Origin: UBA9300 sp964577305
GTDB lineage: Bacteria > Bacteroidota > Bacteroidia > Bacteroidales > VadinHA17
Direction of reading: 5' to 3'
Assembly: GCA_964577305.1 (NCBI GenBank)
Contig: CAZNYS010000008.1
Span: 1 to 64,000 of the forward strand
DNA length: 64,000 nt
Part shown: positions 9,846 to 18,159 of the stretch, one piece after another
How positions within the stretch are numbered: position 1 is the stretch's first letter
Layout of the letters: each line of letters opens with the position of its first letter
The notes under the pieces: generated by a model
The model's database searches: none
The model's input: only the letters and a program-made list of their open reading frames with translations
Told to the model about the DNA's origin: nothing
Position numbers and translations under genes: made by a program

Positions 9846-9931
9846 CCGAACCCCGGGAACCGGGGTTAGCTCAGCGAAGTTGAGAGGCGTGGATTGCAAA
9901 TCCACACCTTCGAACCAAGCTAAATCCACGG
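9846..9931. repeat. Structured palindromic (REP-like, tRNA-like) intergenic element
   Basis: Within the 159-bp space between convergent genes there are nested inverted repeats. AACCCCGG/CCGGGGTT (9849-9867) is a perfect 8-bp stem with a GAA loop. TTAGCT (9866-9871) can pair with AGCTAA (9918-9923), enclosing CTCA/TGAG (9870-9884) and an 11-bp stem with one mismatch around GCA (9885-9909). The layout mimics part of a cloverleaf, and TTCGAAC follows, but there is no T-stem and no 7-bp acceptor stem. It may act as a bidirectional terminator, or be a mobile REP/MITE-type unit; copies elsewhere in the genome would decide. Confidence 0.6.
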
Positions 9932-9976
9932 CAATCGAAAAAAAATAAAATCGCGTCCGCCAATAAGTTCCTTAAT

Positions 9977-10528
9977 TTAAACTACCAACCTGCTCTTAAA
10001 TGGCAGGAAGGTCATGAAGTCGGCATGGTGCACAATATAAGCCTCAGTTGTCCTTTTGACATGATCTCCCTCCCCTGCATGAGCAGCAATAATATGACAG
10101 ATTTCAGGGGGCAGGTCACACTCTTCAGCAAGTGATACACCAGAGAAAGGGTGCCGGAGGTATTTCCCATATGTGCCCTGTATGGCATTACCTTTCTCAT
10201 CCTTTACATATTCAAGCAGCTTACCGACATCAGCGAGTATAGCACCTGAAATGAGTACATCCAGGTTTACCGGTAGTTCACCCCTGAAAAAATCATTCAT
10301 TTTCTTGCCGCTTTCCATTGCTATATGAACGACACACCTTTTGTGTGCCATAAAGCTTACTTTTAAATCGGGACCGCAAAGCAATGTAAAAGGAATTCTG
10401 TTAAGGTCATCAGCGGTAAGAGCGCTTCTTTCAAGAGCTATCTCCCACACCCTGGCCGTTTTTTCTCTTAATTCATCGTTTTCTATCCAGTTTAATTCAG
10501 GCCACAGTTTAAATATTTCCTTGTTCAT
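9977..10528 (-). CDS. HD-domain protein, putative metal-dependent phosphohydrolase
   Basis: This 183-residue protein resembles the HD superfamily: a His in the N-terminal half (AHKRCVVHIA), an aspartate-containing helix GAILADVGKLLEY in place of the canonical HD pair, and later IIAAHAGEGDHV and IVHHADFMTF. These would supply metal ligands for phosphohydrolase activity, probably on a nucleotide or phosphorylated compound. The substrate is unknown. It lies 11 bp downstream of the isocitrate dehydrogenase gene on the same strand and is likely co-transcribed with it. The canonical HD dyad is not obvious (ADVGK instead), so catalytic competence is uncertain. Confidence 0.7.
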   Translation of the reverse strand: MNKEIFKLWPELNWIENDELREKTARVWEIALERSALTADDLNRIPFTLLCGPDLKVSFMAHKRCVVHIAMESGKKMNDFFRGELPVNLDVLISGAILADVGKLLEYVKDEKGNAIQGTYGKYLRHPFSGVSLAEECDLPPEICHIIAAHAGEGDHVKRTTEAYIVHHADFMTFLPFKSRLVV

Positions 10529-10539
10529 ACTATGCTACA

Positions 10540-11733
10540 TTAAAGATTTGATATAATTTCATCAGTTATCTGAATTGTGCTTACTGCTCCTTTCTGAATA
10601 ACATCTGGACTCCCTGGCATTTTCATCATGTCATAAGTGCGTACTTTACCTTCTTCAATAACTTTTGCCACAGCCTTGCGTATTTTTGCAGATATATCTT
10701 CCTCGTCTATATAATCAAGCATCATACAGGCTGATTCAATCATGGCAACAGGATTAACAATAGGGGTATCATACTCAGCATATTTAGGGGCTGAGCCGTG
10801 TGTTGGTTCAAAAACACCAATACCATCGGCAGAGAACTGGGCTGAACAGGCAAAACCAAGGCCTCCGATCAAGCCTGCAAAAGCATCAGATACTATATCA
10901 CCGAACATATTCCCTGCAACTATAACACCATAATCTTCCGGGTTCTTGGTAAGCCACATCATCTGGGCATCAATATTTGTATTCCATAATTGAATTTCCT
11001 GATACTCACTCTTTTGTATATCTTTGGCGAGCTTGAGCATCATGCCGGAGGTTTCCCTTATCACGTTTGGCTTTTCACACACGGTAACTGATTTATAACC
11101 ATATTCACGAGCATAATCAAATGCTGCTCTTACTATTCTCTCAGTTGCTTTTTTTGAAAAGATACGTGTTGACACTGATAATTCCTCAACAGGTACACTT
11201 CCGAAATTCTTTATGAATTTCGGATGCGTCATCAAGGCTTGATATACAAGAGAAGGGGGATTAGACCATTCAACTCCCCCATATAGTCCTTCTGTGTTCT
11301 GCCTGAATATAGCCACATCAATATATGGCTCATCAAATGAACCTTCCTTATTCCTTCGTATGAAGTTCAGAGGATTACCCTTATAAGTACGGCAGGGGCG
11401 TAAGCATATGTCAAGATTAAAATGTTGTCTTAAACCTACAATAGGACTTGAATAAACCAGTCCCTTGTTTTGTAAAGAGGGGTGCAATTCACTGGCGGCT
11501 TCATCCTTGGGCTTTGATGTAATAGCTCCAAAAAGAGCAATCTTATGATGCTTAATAAGATCGATGGTTCTTTCGGGAAGAGGATTACCCTCTGTGCACC
11601 AGAATTCCCATCCTATATCCCCGTAAACATAATCTGCATCAAAGCCTGCGGCAGTTAATACTCGTATTGCCTGCTCAAGCACAATACCCCCGATACCATC
11701 TCCGGGTAGTGCTGCTATTTTTCTTCTTGTCAT
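10540..11733 (-). CDS. Isocitrate dehydrogenase-like beta-decarboxylating dehydrogenase
   Basis: This is a member of the isocitrate/isopropylmalate dehydrogenase family, 397 residues, with the N-terminal GDGIG motif. The substrate region (GLRQHFNLDICLRPCR, then DVAIFRQNTEGLYGGVEW) is closer to E. coli isocitrate dehydrogenase than to isopropylmalate dehydrogenase. The coenzyme loop reads HGSAPKYA; Lys-Tyr at this place is what binds the NADP 2'-phosphate in E. coli Icd, so NADP use is inferred. It would make 2-oxoglutarate from isocitrate. The HD-domain gene follows after 11 bp. Homoisocitrate or another 3-hydroxyacid as substrate cannot be excluded. Confidence 0.82.
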   Translation of the reverse strand: MTRRKIAALPGDGIGGIVLEQAIRVLTAAGFDADYVYGDIGWEFWCTEGNPLPERTIDLIKHHKIALFGAITSKPKDEAASELHPSLQNKGLVYSSPIVGLRQHFNLDICLRPCRTYKGNPLNFIRRNKEGSFDEPYIDVAIFRQNTEGLYGGVEWSNPPSLVYQALMTHPKFIKNFGSVPVEELSVSTRIFSKKATERIVRAAFDYAREYGYKSVTVCEKPNVIRETSGMMLKLAKDIQKSEYQEIQLWNTNIDAQMMWLTKNPEDYGVIVAGNMFGDIVSDAFAGLIGGLGFACSAQFSADGIGVFEPTHGSAPKYAEYDTPIVNPVAMIESACMMLDYIDEEDISAKIRKAVAKVIEEGKVRTYDMMKMPGSPDVIQKGAVSTIQITDEIISNL

Positions 11734-11848
11734 ACTGTGATTTGCTTTAAATTTTCAAGTTGAAATAAGGCCAGTTAAAATAAGAATTTTTTTTTGTTAA
11801 GTAAAACCTGTTATATAGAATAAAATGTAAATCTAAGGCAATTTTTGA

Positions 11849-11856
11849 TACCTTTG
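11849..11856 (+). promoter_or_regulatory. Probable -7 element (TACCTTTG) for pepD
   Basis: Exact TAnnTTTG match 37 nt upstream of the pepD start codon, in the divergent space between the isocitrate dehydrogenase gene and pepD. No clear TTG is found at -33. Confidence 0.5.
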
Positions 11857-11893
11857 TGGCCAATATTTATTACCGGTCATATAAACACCTGTT

Positions 11894-13348
11894 ATGATTT
11901 TTGATAATCTTGTGCCTGCAAAAGTCTGGATTTACTTCGAAGAGATATGTAAAATACCAAGACTGTCAAAAAACGAAGAGCAAATAAGACAGTATCTGCT
12001 GGATTTTGCTGAAAAATATAAGCTTGAAAGCAAAACTGACAAAGCTGGCAACGTACTGATTATCAAATCTGCCGACCCTGAGTACAATAACAGGAAAAGC
12101 GTCATTTTACAGAGTCATATGGACATGGTTGGTGAAAAAGATTCAACAACTGAACATAACTGGTCAAAGGATCCGATAGTGCCGGTTATTGATGATAAAT
12201 GGGTGAAAGCAAAAGATACAACACTTGGTGCAGATGATGGGATAGGAATGGCAGTACAGCTGGCCCTTTTAGCCGACAACGGGATAAAGACAGGCCCGAT
12301 AGAATGTCTCTTTACCGTAGATGAGGAAAGTGGCATGACCGGAGCCATTGAGCTTGAAAAAGATTTCTTTGACAGCAGGATACTCATTAACCTTGATTCT
12401 GAAGATGAGGGAGAACTTTTCATTGGATGTGCAGGGGGAATGGACACCATAGCTGAGATGACATACATGAAGGAAGAAGCAGATAGCAATCATACAGCCC
12501 TGAAAATATCAGTTACAGGACTGCATGGCGGACATTCCGGCGATGAGATACATAAGGGACATGCTAATTCAGTTAAAATAATGACCGGGTTACTGCAAAT
12601 ATTAACTGCAAAATTCAGGATCAGACTATCTGAATTCAACGGTGGCAATCTCAGGAATGCTATCCCGAGAGAGGCATTTGCTCATATAATGTGCGATAAG
12701 GAATATGTTAATGACATTAAGAGGTATACGGCTGAATATATCTACCAACTGAAGGAAGAATATTCATCCACTGACCCTGGTATAGATATTTCAGTAAGCA
12801 AATCAGGTTTACCTTCTTTTGTTATGGATCAGAAAAGCCATAAATCGCTTCTGAATGCCCTTGAGAAATGCCCTCATGGTGTTATAGCCTGGTCTGCAGA
12901 TATAGAAGGGCTTGTTGAAACATCTACCAACCTGGCATCCGTAAAATTTACAGATGATAGCATCAGGATAGTCACAAGCCAGCGCAGTTCAGTAGACTCA
13001 TCCAAGAAAGAGATTGCCGGCAGAGTAAGCAGGATCTTCACAGAAAATAATGCTACCGTGAATCACTCAGGAGGTTATCCCGGGTGGAAACCTGACACCA
13101 ACTCGGAGATACTTAGAATTACATCATTATCATACCAGAAGCTGTTTAAGACCAAACCTGTGGTCAGAGCCATACATGCCGGACTGGAATGCGGGCTTAT
13201 ACTGGAGAAATATCCAGGGCTCGACATGATCTCATTTGGTCCTACAATAAAAGGGGCACATACACCACAGGAGAGACTTGATATTGAAACAACAAAGAAA
13301 TTCTGGGACCTCCTTGTTGATGTGCTTATTAATATCCCGGCGAACTAA
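11894..13348 (+). CDS. pepD: Aminoacyl-histidine dipeptidase (PepD, peptidase family M20)
   Basis: This is a cytosolic di-zinc dipeptidase that cleaves X-His and many other dipeptides. All family metal motifs are visible: LQSHMDMVGEKD (first His and Asp), LGADDGIGMA (bridging Asp), TVDEESGMTGA (Glu pair), NLDSEDEGELFIGCAGG (Asp), and a C-terminal His in IKGAHTPQERLD. At 484 residues it is the normal PepD size including the inserted dimerisation lid domain. No signal peptide is seen. Its last four bases overlap the end of the convergent rubredoxin gene. Confidence 0.94.
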   Translation: MIFDNLVPAKVWIYFEEICKIPRLSKNEEQIRQYLLDFAEKYKLESKTDKAGNVLIIKSADPEYNNRKSVILQSHMDMVGEKDSTTEHNWSKDPIVPVIDDKWVKAKDTTLGADDGIGMAVQLALLADNGIKTGPIECLFTVDEESGMTGAIELEKDFFDSRILINLDSEDEGELFIGCAGGMDTIAEMTYMKEEADSNHTALKISVTGLHGGHSGDEIHKGHANSVKIMTGLLQILTAKFRIRLSEFNGGNLRNAIPREAFAHIMCDKEYVNDIKRYTAEYIYQLKEEYSSTDPGIDISVSKSGLPSFVMDQKSHKSLLNALEKCPHGVIAWSADIEGLVETSTNLASVKFTDDSIRIVTSQRSSVDSSKKEIAGRVSRIFTENNATVNHSGGYPGWKPDTNSEILRITSLSYQKLFKTKPVVRAIHAGLECGLILEKYPGLDMISFGPTIKGAHTPQERLDIETTKKFWDLLVDVLINIPAN

Positions 13349-13506
13349 TTAATTTTCTCAAATTCATTTTTACCCGCCCCGCACACAGGACATACCCAGT
13401 CGCCAGGCAGATCATCAAAAGCTGTGCCTTCAGGAATTCCTCTTTCCTTATCCCCTTCTTCCGGATTATACTCATGACCACATACACTACATTTATAAAT
13501 ACTCAT
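13345..13506 (-). CDS. Rubredoxin
   Basis: A 53-residue protein read on the minus strand: it begins MSIYKCSVCGHEYNPEEGD and ends VCPVCGAGKNEFEKIN. Two CxxCG knuckles (Cys6/Cys9 and Cys39/Cys42) bind a single iron; the YNPEEGD and DLPGDWVCP signatures are typical. Rubredoxin carries single electrons in anaerobes, often to superoxide or peroxide reductases. The start is 23 bp downstream of citF on the same strand, so it may be the last gene of the citrate lyase operon. The stop codon overlaps the 3' end of pepD (13345-13348) in convergent orientation. Confidence 0.95.
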   Translation of the reverse strand: MSIYKCSVCGHEYNPEEGDKERGIPEGTAFDDLPGDWVCPVCGAGKNEFEKIN

Positions 13507-13529
13507 AATATACATTTTTTATAGCCTTG

Positions 13530-15092
13530 CTACTTTTCAATCTTTACTTTTCTTACAATATCTATTACTGTTCCGTCAACCCATTTTATTGCTGCAATAA
13601 CTTTATCATCCAGCTGTACTTTCTCCGGTATTCCGCAGATGCGTTCAGCCTCCTCTTTGAGCTCATAAACAGACTTAAGAGGTAAACCAGAATCTCTGAC
13701 CTTTTCAAGCAGGTCTTTTCTCAATGGATTTACTGCTATACCTCTTTCAGTTACAATAACATCAATAAGTTCACCCGGTCCACAGAGCGTTGTCACCTCA
13801 TCAATTATCACCGGCACCCTGTCGCGTACCAGTGGCAGAGGTAATATAACTGTTTTTGAAAACAGGCAGTTTTGCCAGCCTCCTATACCATGCAGAAGAT
13901 AACCATCTGAATGAGTGACCACATTGGCATTGAAATTCACATCCACCTCTGTAGCACCCAGTATTGCAACATCGACAAGTGGGGCAAAGTTACCCTTACC
14001 ATGGTAATTATAACTTGTAAAAGGGCTTGTCCACACATGCCTGGGGTTTTCACGCATTGATCTCACTCCATCAAGGTCAAAAGTCTGACCGTCAAGTATA
14101 TAATCAACAAGTCCCTCTTCCAGCATCGATACGAGATATTTATTACTGCCACCACGGGCAAACCTTGCCCTTATCCCCTTCTCTTTCATAATAGCTTTAA
14201 AGAACTCCCCTACAGCCAGTGATGTTCCGCCTGCGCCGCTCTGGAATGAGAAACCATCCCTGATAATGCCTGCTGCATCACAGAATTTAGCAGTCAGTTC
14301 GGCAAGCATCAGCCGATCAGGGCTCTTCGTTATTTTCGTGGTACCTGATACTATTCGTTCAGGTATACCCAGCTTATCCACTTCAACGGTAAAATCAACA
14401 TAATTACCCTGTATTTGCCATGGTATACATGGAAAAGGAACCATATTATCCGTTACGACCATAACTTTATCAGCATACTGAGAATCAGCCAGGGCAAAGC
14501 CGAGCAAACCGCATGCTGAATCGCCTTCCAGACCGTTAGCATTTCCAAAAGGATCTGCCATGGGCGCTCCAATTACAGCTATATCTATCTCAACCTCACC
14601 ATCCTGCACTGCCTGGTATCTGCCACCGTGCGATCTAAGCACAGCCATTCCTTTCATCTTACCTTCGGATACATATTTACCCAGTGGTCCGTTCATACTT
14701 CCCTCTATATGGTGTATGGTGCCATTATCAAGATATTGCATAAGGTGTTCATGGCATGGGAATGAGGCTGAAGGGAACCATCTTATATCCTTAATTCCCA
14801 ACTCATTGACAGCATCAAACAGCATGTTGGCCAAGAGATCACCATTCCTGAAATGGTGATGGGTTGAGATTGTCATACCATTCTTTATACCTGCCTTTAC
14901 CAGGGCTTCCTTAATGGTTTTTACTCTTTTATCCCCATCATCCGGGTAATAAGCGCAGCTTGATATACGGGGAGCATATTTTCTGCCTTCAGGTTTATAT
15001 TTACCCACACCTTTGAAAGGCACGGCCGGTTGTCCGTTTATTTCAGTAACAACCTCGCGGCCTGCGGCATTCCTCACCATTTTGTTTGCCAT
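13530..15092 (-). CDS. citF: Citrate lyase alpha subunit (citrate:acetyl-ACP transferase)
   Basis: CitF swaps the acetyl group on the carrier protein for citrate, giving citryl-ACP and acetate. The 520 residues match the family length. The two-lobed CoA-transferase-like fold is recognisable by the TISTHHHFRNGD segment, the GAPMADPFGNANG segment, the glycine-rich FQSGAGGTSLAVG segment and ILGATEVDVNFNANVVTHSDG. It lies 22 bp downstream of the citD-citE fusion gene and is probably translated from the same transcript. The ligase (citC) and the prosthetic-group synthesis genes (citG, citX) are not in this window. Confidence 0.95.
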   Translation of the reverse strand: MANKMVRNAAGREVVTEINGQPAVPFKGVGKYKPEGRKYAPRISSCAYYPDDGDKRVKTIKEALVKAGIKNGMTISTHHHFRNGDLLANMLFDAVNELGIKDIRWFPSASFPCHEHLMQYLDNGTIHHIEGSMNGPLGKYVSEGKMKGMAVLRSHGGRYQAVQDGEVEIDIAVIGAPMADPFGNANGLEGDSACGLLGFALADSQYADKVMVVTDNMVPFPCIPWQIQGNYVDFTVEVDKLGIPERIVSGTTKITKSPDRLMLAELTAKFCDAAGIIRDGFSFQSGAGGTSLAVGEFFKAIMKEKGIRARFARGGSNKYLVSMLEEGLVDYILDGQTFDLDGVRSMRENPRHVWTSPFTSYNYHGKGNFAPLVDVAILGATEVDVNFNANVVTHSDGYLLHGIGGWQNCLFSKTVILPLPLVRDRVPVIIDEVTTLCGPGELIDVIVTERGIAVNPLRKDLLEKVRDSGLPLKSVYELKEEAERICGIPEKVQLDDKVIAAIKWVDGTVIDIVRKVKIEK

Positions 15093-15114
15093 AATTCCAT
15101 CCTAATAAATGTTC

Positions 15115-16332
15115 TTACTCATTTTCCTGGTTGTCCGGTTCATCCGGAATAAGATTCAGTTTTTCTGCCAGGTCTATTGTACGCCTGGCCCGTGCAACCA
15201 CGGGAAGGTCTATCATTTTTGATCCTAAAGATACAACTCCCAGTCCTTTCTCCTCAGCTTCCCGAAATGCCTGTACTATCTCAGAAGCTTTTTTTATCTC
15301 CTCCGGCTCGGGAGCGAAAGAAGACTTTATTACCTGTATCTGCCTGGGATGTATACACCCCATTCCTTCGAACCCGAAGGATTTGGATAATTTTGCGGTA
15401 GCTTTTAGTGCATCGGTATCAGATACATCAGAAAATACAGAATCTATTGGCTGCACCCTTGCTGCTTTAGCAGCATTTACAAGCCTCAGCCGGGCATATA
15501 GGGATTCGTTGCCTTCATTTGTTCTCTGCACACCAAGATCTGCAGTATAATCTTCAAGACCTATGGCTATTGCAACCACATTATTAACTGCTGAGGCTAT
15601 TTCATAAGCCTTTTCCACTCCCAGGGCACTTTCTATAATAGGCATGAAGAAAATATCCTGTTTAATATTATTGTCAGCCAGGATACTATCTGCGCTTTTT
15701 GCCAGTTCTTTAAGGTATTCACTGCTTTCACATTTCGGAACAAGGATAAGATGCACATTATGAGGCAATACACATTTCAGGTCTTCAAAGCCCCTCTCTC
15801 CCTGGTTGATCCTGACCATGCGCTCAGCACCATAGAAATTTACCTGCCTGAGTGCATTCCTGACAAGGAATCTGGCCTCATGTTTTTTAGCAGGCGCCAC
15901 AGAATCCTCAAGGTCAAGTATAATCCCATCAGGTGAATGAAGACCGGCATTTAACATCATGCTCGGAGTATTACCCGGCAGATATAGCCTGCTGAACCTG
16001 AACCTTTCCCTTTCAGATGGGTACGTATTGCTGTCTGACATCGCCGGGAGCAGTTCTTTATTTGTTTTAACAAGAGTTTTAACTGCAGCCTCGAGCCTGG
16101 CCATATGAACAAATGGCAGGGCACCGGAATCATTTACATCAAGAAAAGCATGTTTTATATCAAAAAAGCCCAGGCCATCTTTCATCAGCCTGGTAATAGA
16201 ATTACCATACATTGCTTTGACCCTTGATTCAAGGTTTATTTTTATCCCTCCACTTGATTTTATTTCAAGTTTTAATTCACAGTCAGATCTTATCCGTGGG
16301 CCTGTGTTACCCGTAACAGCAACTTTCTTCAT
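15115..16332 (-). CDS. Citrate lyase acyl carrier protein-beta subunit fusion (CitD-CitE)
   Basis: Residues 1-95 look like CitD, the acyl carrier: the first strand ends at RIRSDCEL, where Ser16 aligns with the serine that carries phosphoribosyl-dephospho-CoA, and VNDSGALPFVHMARLEAAV near residues 70-90 fits the CitD C-terminal helix. The rest is CitE (citryl-ACP lyase, HpcH/HpaI-type barrel), with IILDLEDSVAPAKK and the MPIIESALGVEKA metal-site segment. The two are separate genes in Klebsiella and most lactic bacteria. ATG 16332 is preferred over GTG 16350 because a TAGGTTTG -7 element at 16360-16367 puts the transcript start at about 16353, leaving no leader for the GTG. Confidence 0.88.
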   Translation of the reverse strand: MKKVAVTGNTGPRIRSDCELKLEIKSSGGIKINLESRVKAMYGNSITRLMKDGLGFFDIKHAFLDVNDSGALPFVHMARLEAAVKTLVKTNKELLPAMSDSNTYPSERERFRFSRLYLPGNTPSMMLNAGLHSPDGIILDLEDSVAPAKKHEARFLVRNALRQVNFYGAERMVRINQGERGFEDLKCVLPHNVHLILVPKCESSEYLKELAKSADSILADNNIKQDIFFMPIIESALGVEKAYEIASAVNNVVAIAIGLEDYTADLGVQRTNEGNESLYARLRLVNAAKAARVQPIDSVFSDVSDTDALKATAKLSKSFGFEGMGCIHPRQIQVIKSSFAPEPEEIKKASEIVQAFREAEEKGLGVVSLGSKMIDLPVVARARRTIDLAEKLNLIPDEPDNQENE

Positions 16333-16359
16333 CAGGCATATTTTGAACACTAATTAATA

Positions 16360-16390
16360 CAAACCTAAAGATACAGAAAAATTTATCCAA
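16360..16390 (-). promoter_or_regulatory. Promoter-like TTG-N20-TAGGTTTG for the citrate lyase genes
   Basis: On the minus strand TAGGTTTG (16360-16367) matches TAnnTTTG exactly and a TTG (16388-16390) stands 20 nt upstream, near the consensus spacing of 19. It overlaps the end of the decarboxylase beta-subunit gene, so citrate lyase could be transcribed independently of the upstream decarboxylase genes. It also settles the start of the citD-citE gene. Confidence 0.6.
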
Positions 16391-17726
16391 GGAAACTCAA
16401 TAATATTCCTGCTGCAACAGCTGATCCAATAACACCTGACACATTCGGAGTCATGGCATGCATTAAAAGGTGGTTTGTCGGGTCAGCTCTGAGGCCTTCA
16501 TTCTGAACTACCCTTGCACTGTCAGGAACAGCCGATACGCCCGCAGCCCCGACGAGTGGATTTATCCTGTTATCTCCCCTGAGGAATAGATTCATAATTT
16601 TGGCAAATATTAATCCACCGGCTGTGGCAATCATAAACGAGATGGCTCCCAGTATAAAAATCAATAAGGAATCGGGCGTAAGAAACACGTCTGCCTGGGT
16701 TGAGGCTCCAACTGTAAGCCCAAGCAGTATTGTTACAATATCAACCATTGATGTGCGTGCTGTTTCAGCAAGACGCTTTGTGACCCCTGATTCTTTCAAC
16801 AGGTTACCAAAGAAAAGCATACCAAGCAGGGGCAATGAGCTTGGTGAGATAAATGCTGTAAGCAGTAAACCTATTATCGGGAACAGTATTTTTTCAGTTT
16901 TTGACACTGCCCGGGGAGGTTTCATCCTTATTTTCCTTTCTCTTTTTGAAATAAGAAGTCTCATTATAGGTGGCTGAATAACAGGCACAAGTGCCATATA
17001 TGAATAGGCAGCAATAGCAATTGGCCCGATCAGGTTTTTTACGGTTGTTCCGTCAGACAATATATTAACGCCATTGGCCAGTCGCGATGATAGGAATATT
17101 GCCGTAGGGCCATCGGCACCCCCAATTATACCTATGGCACCAGCTTCTGGAGGAGCAAATCCCAGCATCAGTGCACCGAGGAAAGTAAGGAAAATACCTA
17201 TCTGTGCAGCTGCACCCAGCATCATCAGGCGGGGGTTTGAAAGCAGTGATGAAAAATCAGTCATTGCTCCCAGACCCAGGAAGATAAGTGGTGGATACAC
17301 ACCTTTTAACACTCCGAAGTATAAATAATTTAGCACGCTGCCCGTCTGGTATATCCCAAGTTGGAGGTTTATATCACCTTCCTGGTAAAAAGGTATATTG
17401 CCTATGATAATACCAGTACCGATAGGTATAAGAAGCAATGGCTCGTAATCATATCTTATAGCCAGGAAAATAAAAAACAGGCCTACAATTATCATTATAA
17501 GATGTCCTTTGGTAGCATTCCTGAACCCGGAATATTCCCAGAATTTCCTGATACCCCTGGTAGCTCCTTCAGTGTCTGTATCCTGATTTAAAAGTACATT
17601 GATTCCAGGATTCGCCACATTTTCAGTCTTATACAGGTTCTCCTTTTCTTTTTCCGGTTTAATAAATGCTGTCCAGCTAAGTGACAGTATAATAAGAACA
17701 CCAATAACAGTTATAAACCTCCTCAT
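16383..17726 (-). CDS. mmdB: Na+-translocating decarboxylase beta subunit (MmdB/OadB family)
   Basis: This membrane subunit releases CO2 from carboxybiotin and pumps Na+ out. The 447 residues begin with a signal-anchor helix and then an extra segment (to about residue 65) not present in the ~430-residue Klebsiella OadB core. About ten further hydrophobic helices follow. The conserved IIGGADGPTAIF motif carries Asp205, equivalent to the Na+-binding Asp203 of Klebsiella OadB, and a second conserved motif GAAGVSAVPDSARV is near the C-terminus. It starts 2 bp after the biotin carrier gene, in an operon with carboxyltransferase and small membrane subunits, so a methylmalonyl-CoA decarboxylase role is inferred. 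Confidence 0.93.
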   Translation of the reverse strand: MRRFITVIGVLIILSLSWTAFIKPEKEKENLYKTENVANPGINVLLNQDTDTEGATRGIRKFWEYSGFRNATKGHLIMIIVGLFFIFLAIRYDYEPLLLIPIGTGIIIGNIPFYQEGDINLQLGIYQTGSVLNYLYFGVLKGVYPPLIFLGLGAMTDFSSLLSNPRLMMLGAAAQIGIFLTFLGALMLGFAPPEAGAIGIIGGADGPTAIFLSSRLANGVNILSDGTTVKNLIGPIAIAAYSYMALVPVIQPPIMRLLISKRERKIRMKPPRAVSKTEKILFPIIGLLLTAFISPSSLPLLGMLFFGNLLKESGVTKRLAETARTSMVDIVTILLGLTVGASTQADVFLTPDSLLIFILGAISFMIATAGGLIFAKIMNLFLRGDNRINPLVGAAGVSAVPDSARVVQNEGLRADPTNHLLMHAMTPNVSGVIGSAVAAGILLSFLG

Positions 17727-17728
17727 AA

Positions 17729-18151
17729 TCAGTTCATTTCAATTAAGACCTCCTCCTGGAGTACCGATTGCCCCTGGTTAACCTTTACGGAAATAATTTC
17801 ACCATCAATTTCTGCTTTTATTTCGTTCTCCATTTTCATAGCTTCCATCACAATCAGTTTCTGCCCTTTTGATACTTTATCACCTGGTCGTACCAGAACC
17901 TGCATTATTATACCGGGCAATGGGGCTTTAATTTCCAGTTTCGGACCTCCTTCTTTCTTGTCAATATTCTTCTGGGGTTCTCTTAATACAGGACGTACCA
18001 GTGTTGGTGTTTTTACGGTCTTCACTTCCTTGTGTATCTCAACCAGGTATGGTGTCCCGTTGACTTCAAGTTTTGCAATATCACCCTCGATCTCAAGTAT
18101 CTCCACCTCGTATGTATTGCCACTTATTGTAAATTTATAATTTTTCATCAC
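17729..18151 (-). CDS. mmdC: Biotin carrier subunit of the decarboxylase (MmdC-type)
   Basis: A 140-residue biotinyl domain protein. The C-terminal half has APLPGIIMQVLVRPGD, then VMEAMKMENEI, in which Lys106 is the biotin attachment site, then INxGQSVxxxEVLIEM-like strands. A linker follows the N-terminal ~45-residue strand-rich part, and is charged here rather than the Pro/Ala-rich type seen in Veillonella MmdC. It carries CO2 from the carboxyltransferase MmdA to the membrane beta subunit. The gene lies between the small membrane subunit and mmdB, with gaps of 8 and 2 bp. Confidence 0.93.
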   Translation of the reverse strand: MMKNYKFTISGNTYEVEILEIEGDIAKLEVNGTPYLVEIHKEVKTVKTPTLVRPVLREPQKNIDKKEGGPKLEIKAPLPGIIMQVLVRPGDKVSKGQKLIVMEAMKMENEIKAEIDGEIISVKVNQGQSVLQEEVLIEMN

Positions 18152-18159
18152 GCCTTATC

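Noticed and set aside
9868..9931. Possible tRNA-Cys (anticodon GCA) or, on the other strand, tRNA-Ala (TGC)
   Set aside because: The anticodon-like and D-like stems exist, but there is no T-stem around TTCGAAC, the acceptor stem is only six pairs and misplaced, and the spacing between arms is wrong. On the minus strand the arm order is reversed.
16333..16350. GTG start at 16350 for the citD-citE gene
   Set aside because: A TAGGTTTG promoter element at 16360-16367 places transcription start next to this GTG, and the added residues (FKICL) are not part of the CitD fold. ATG 16332 fits better.
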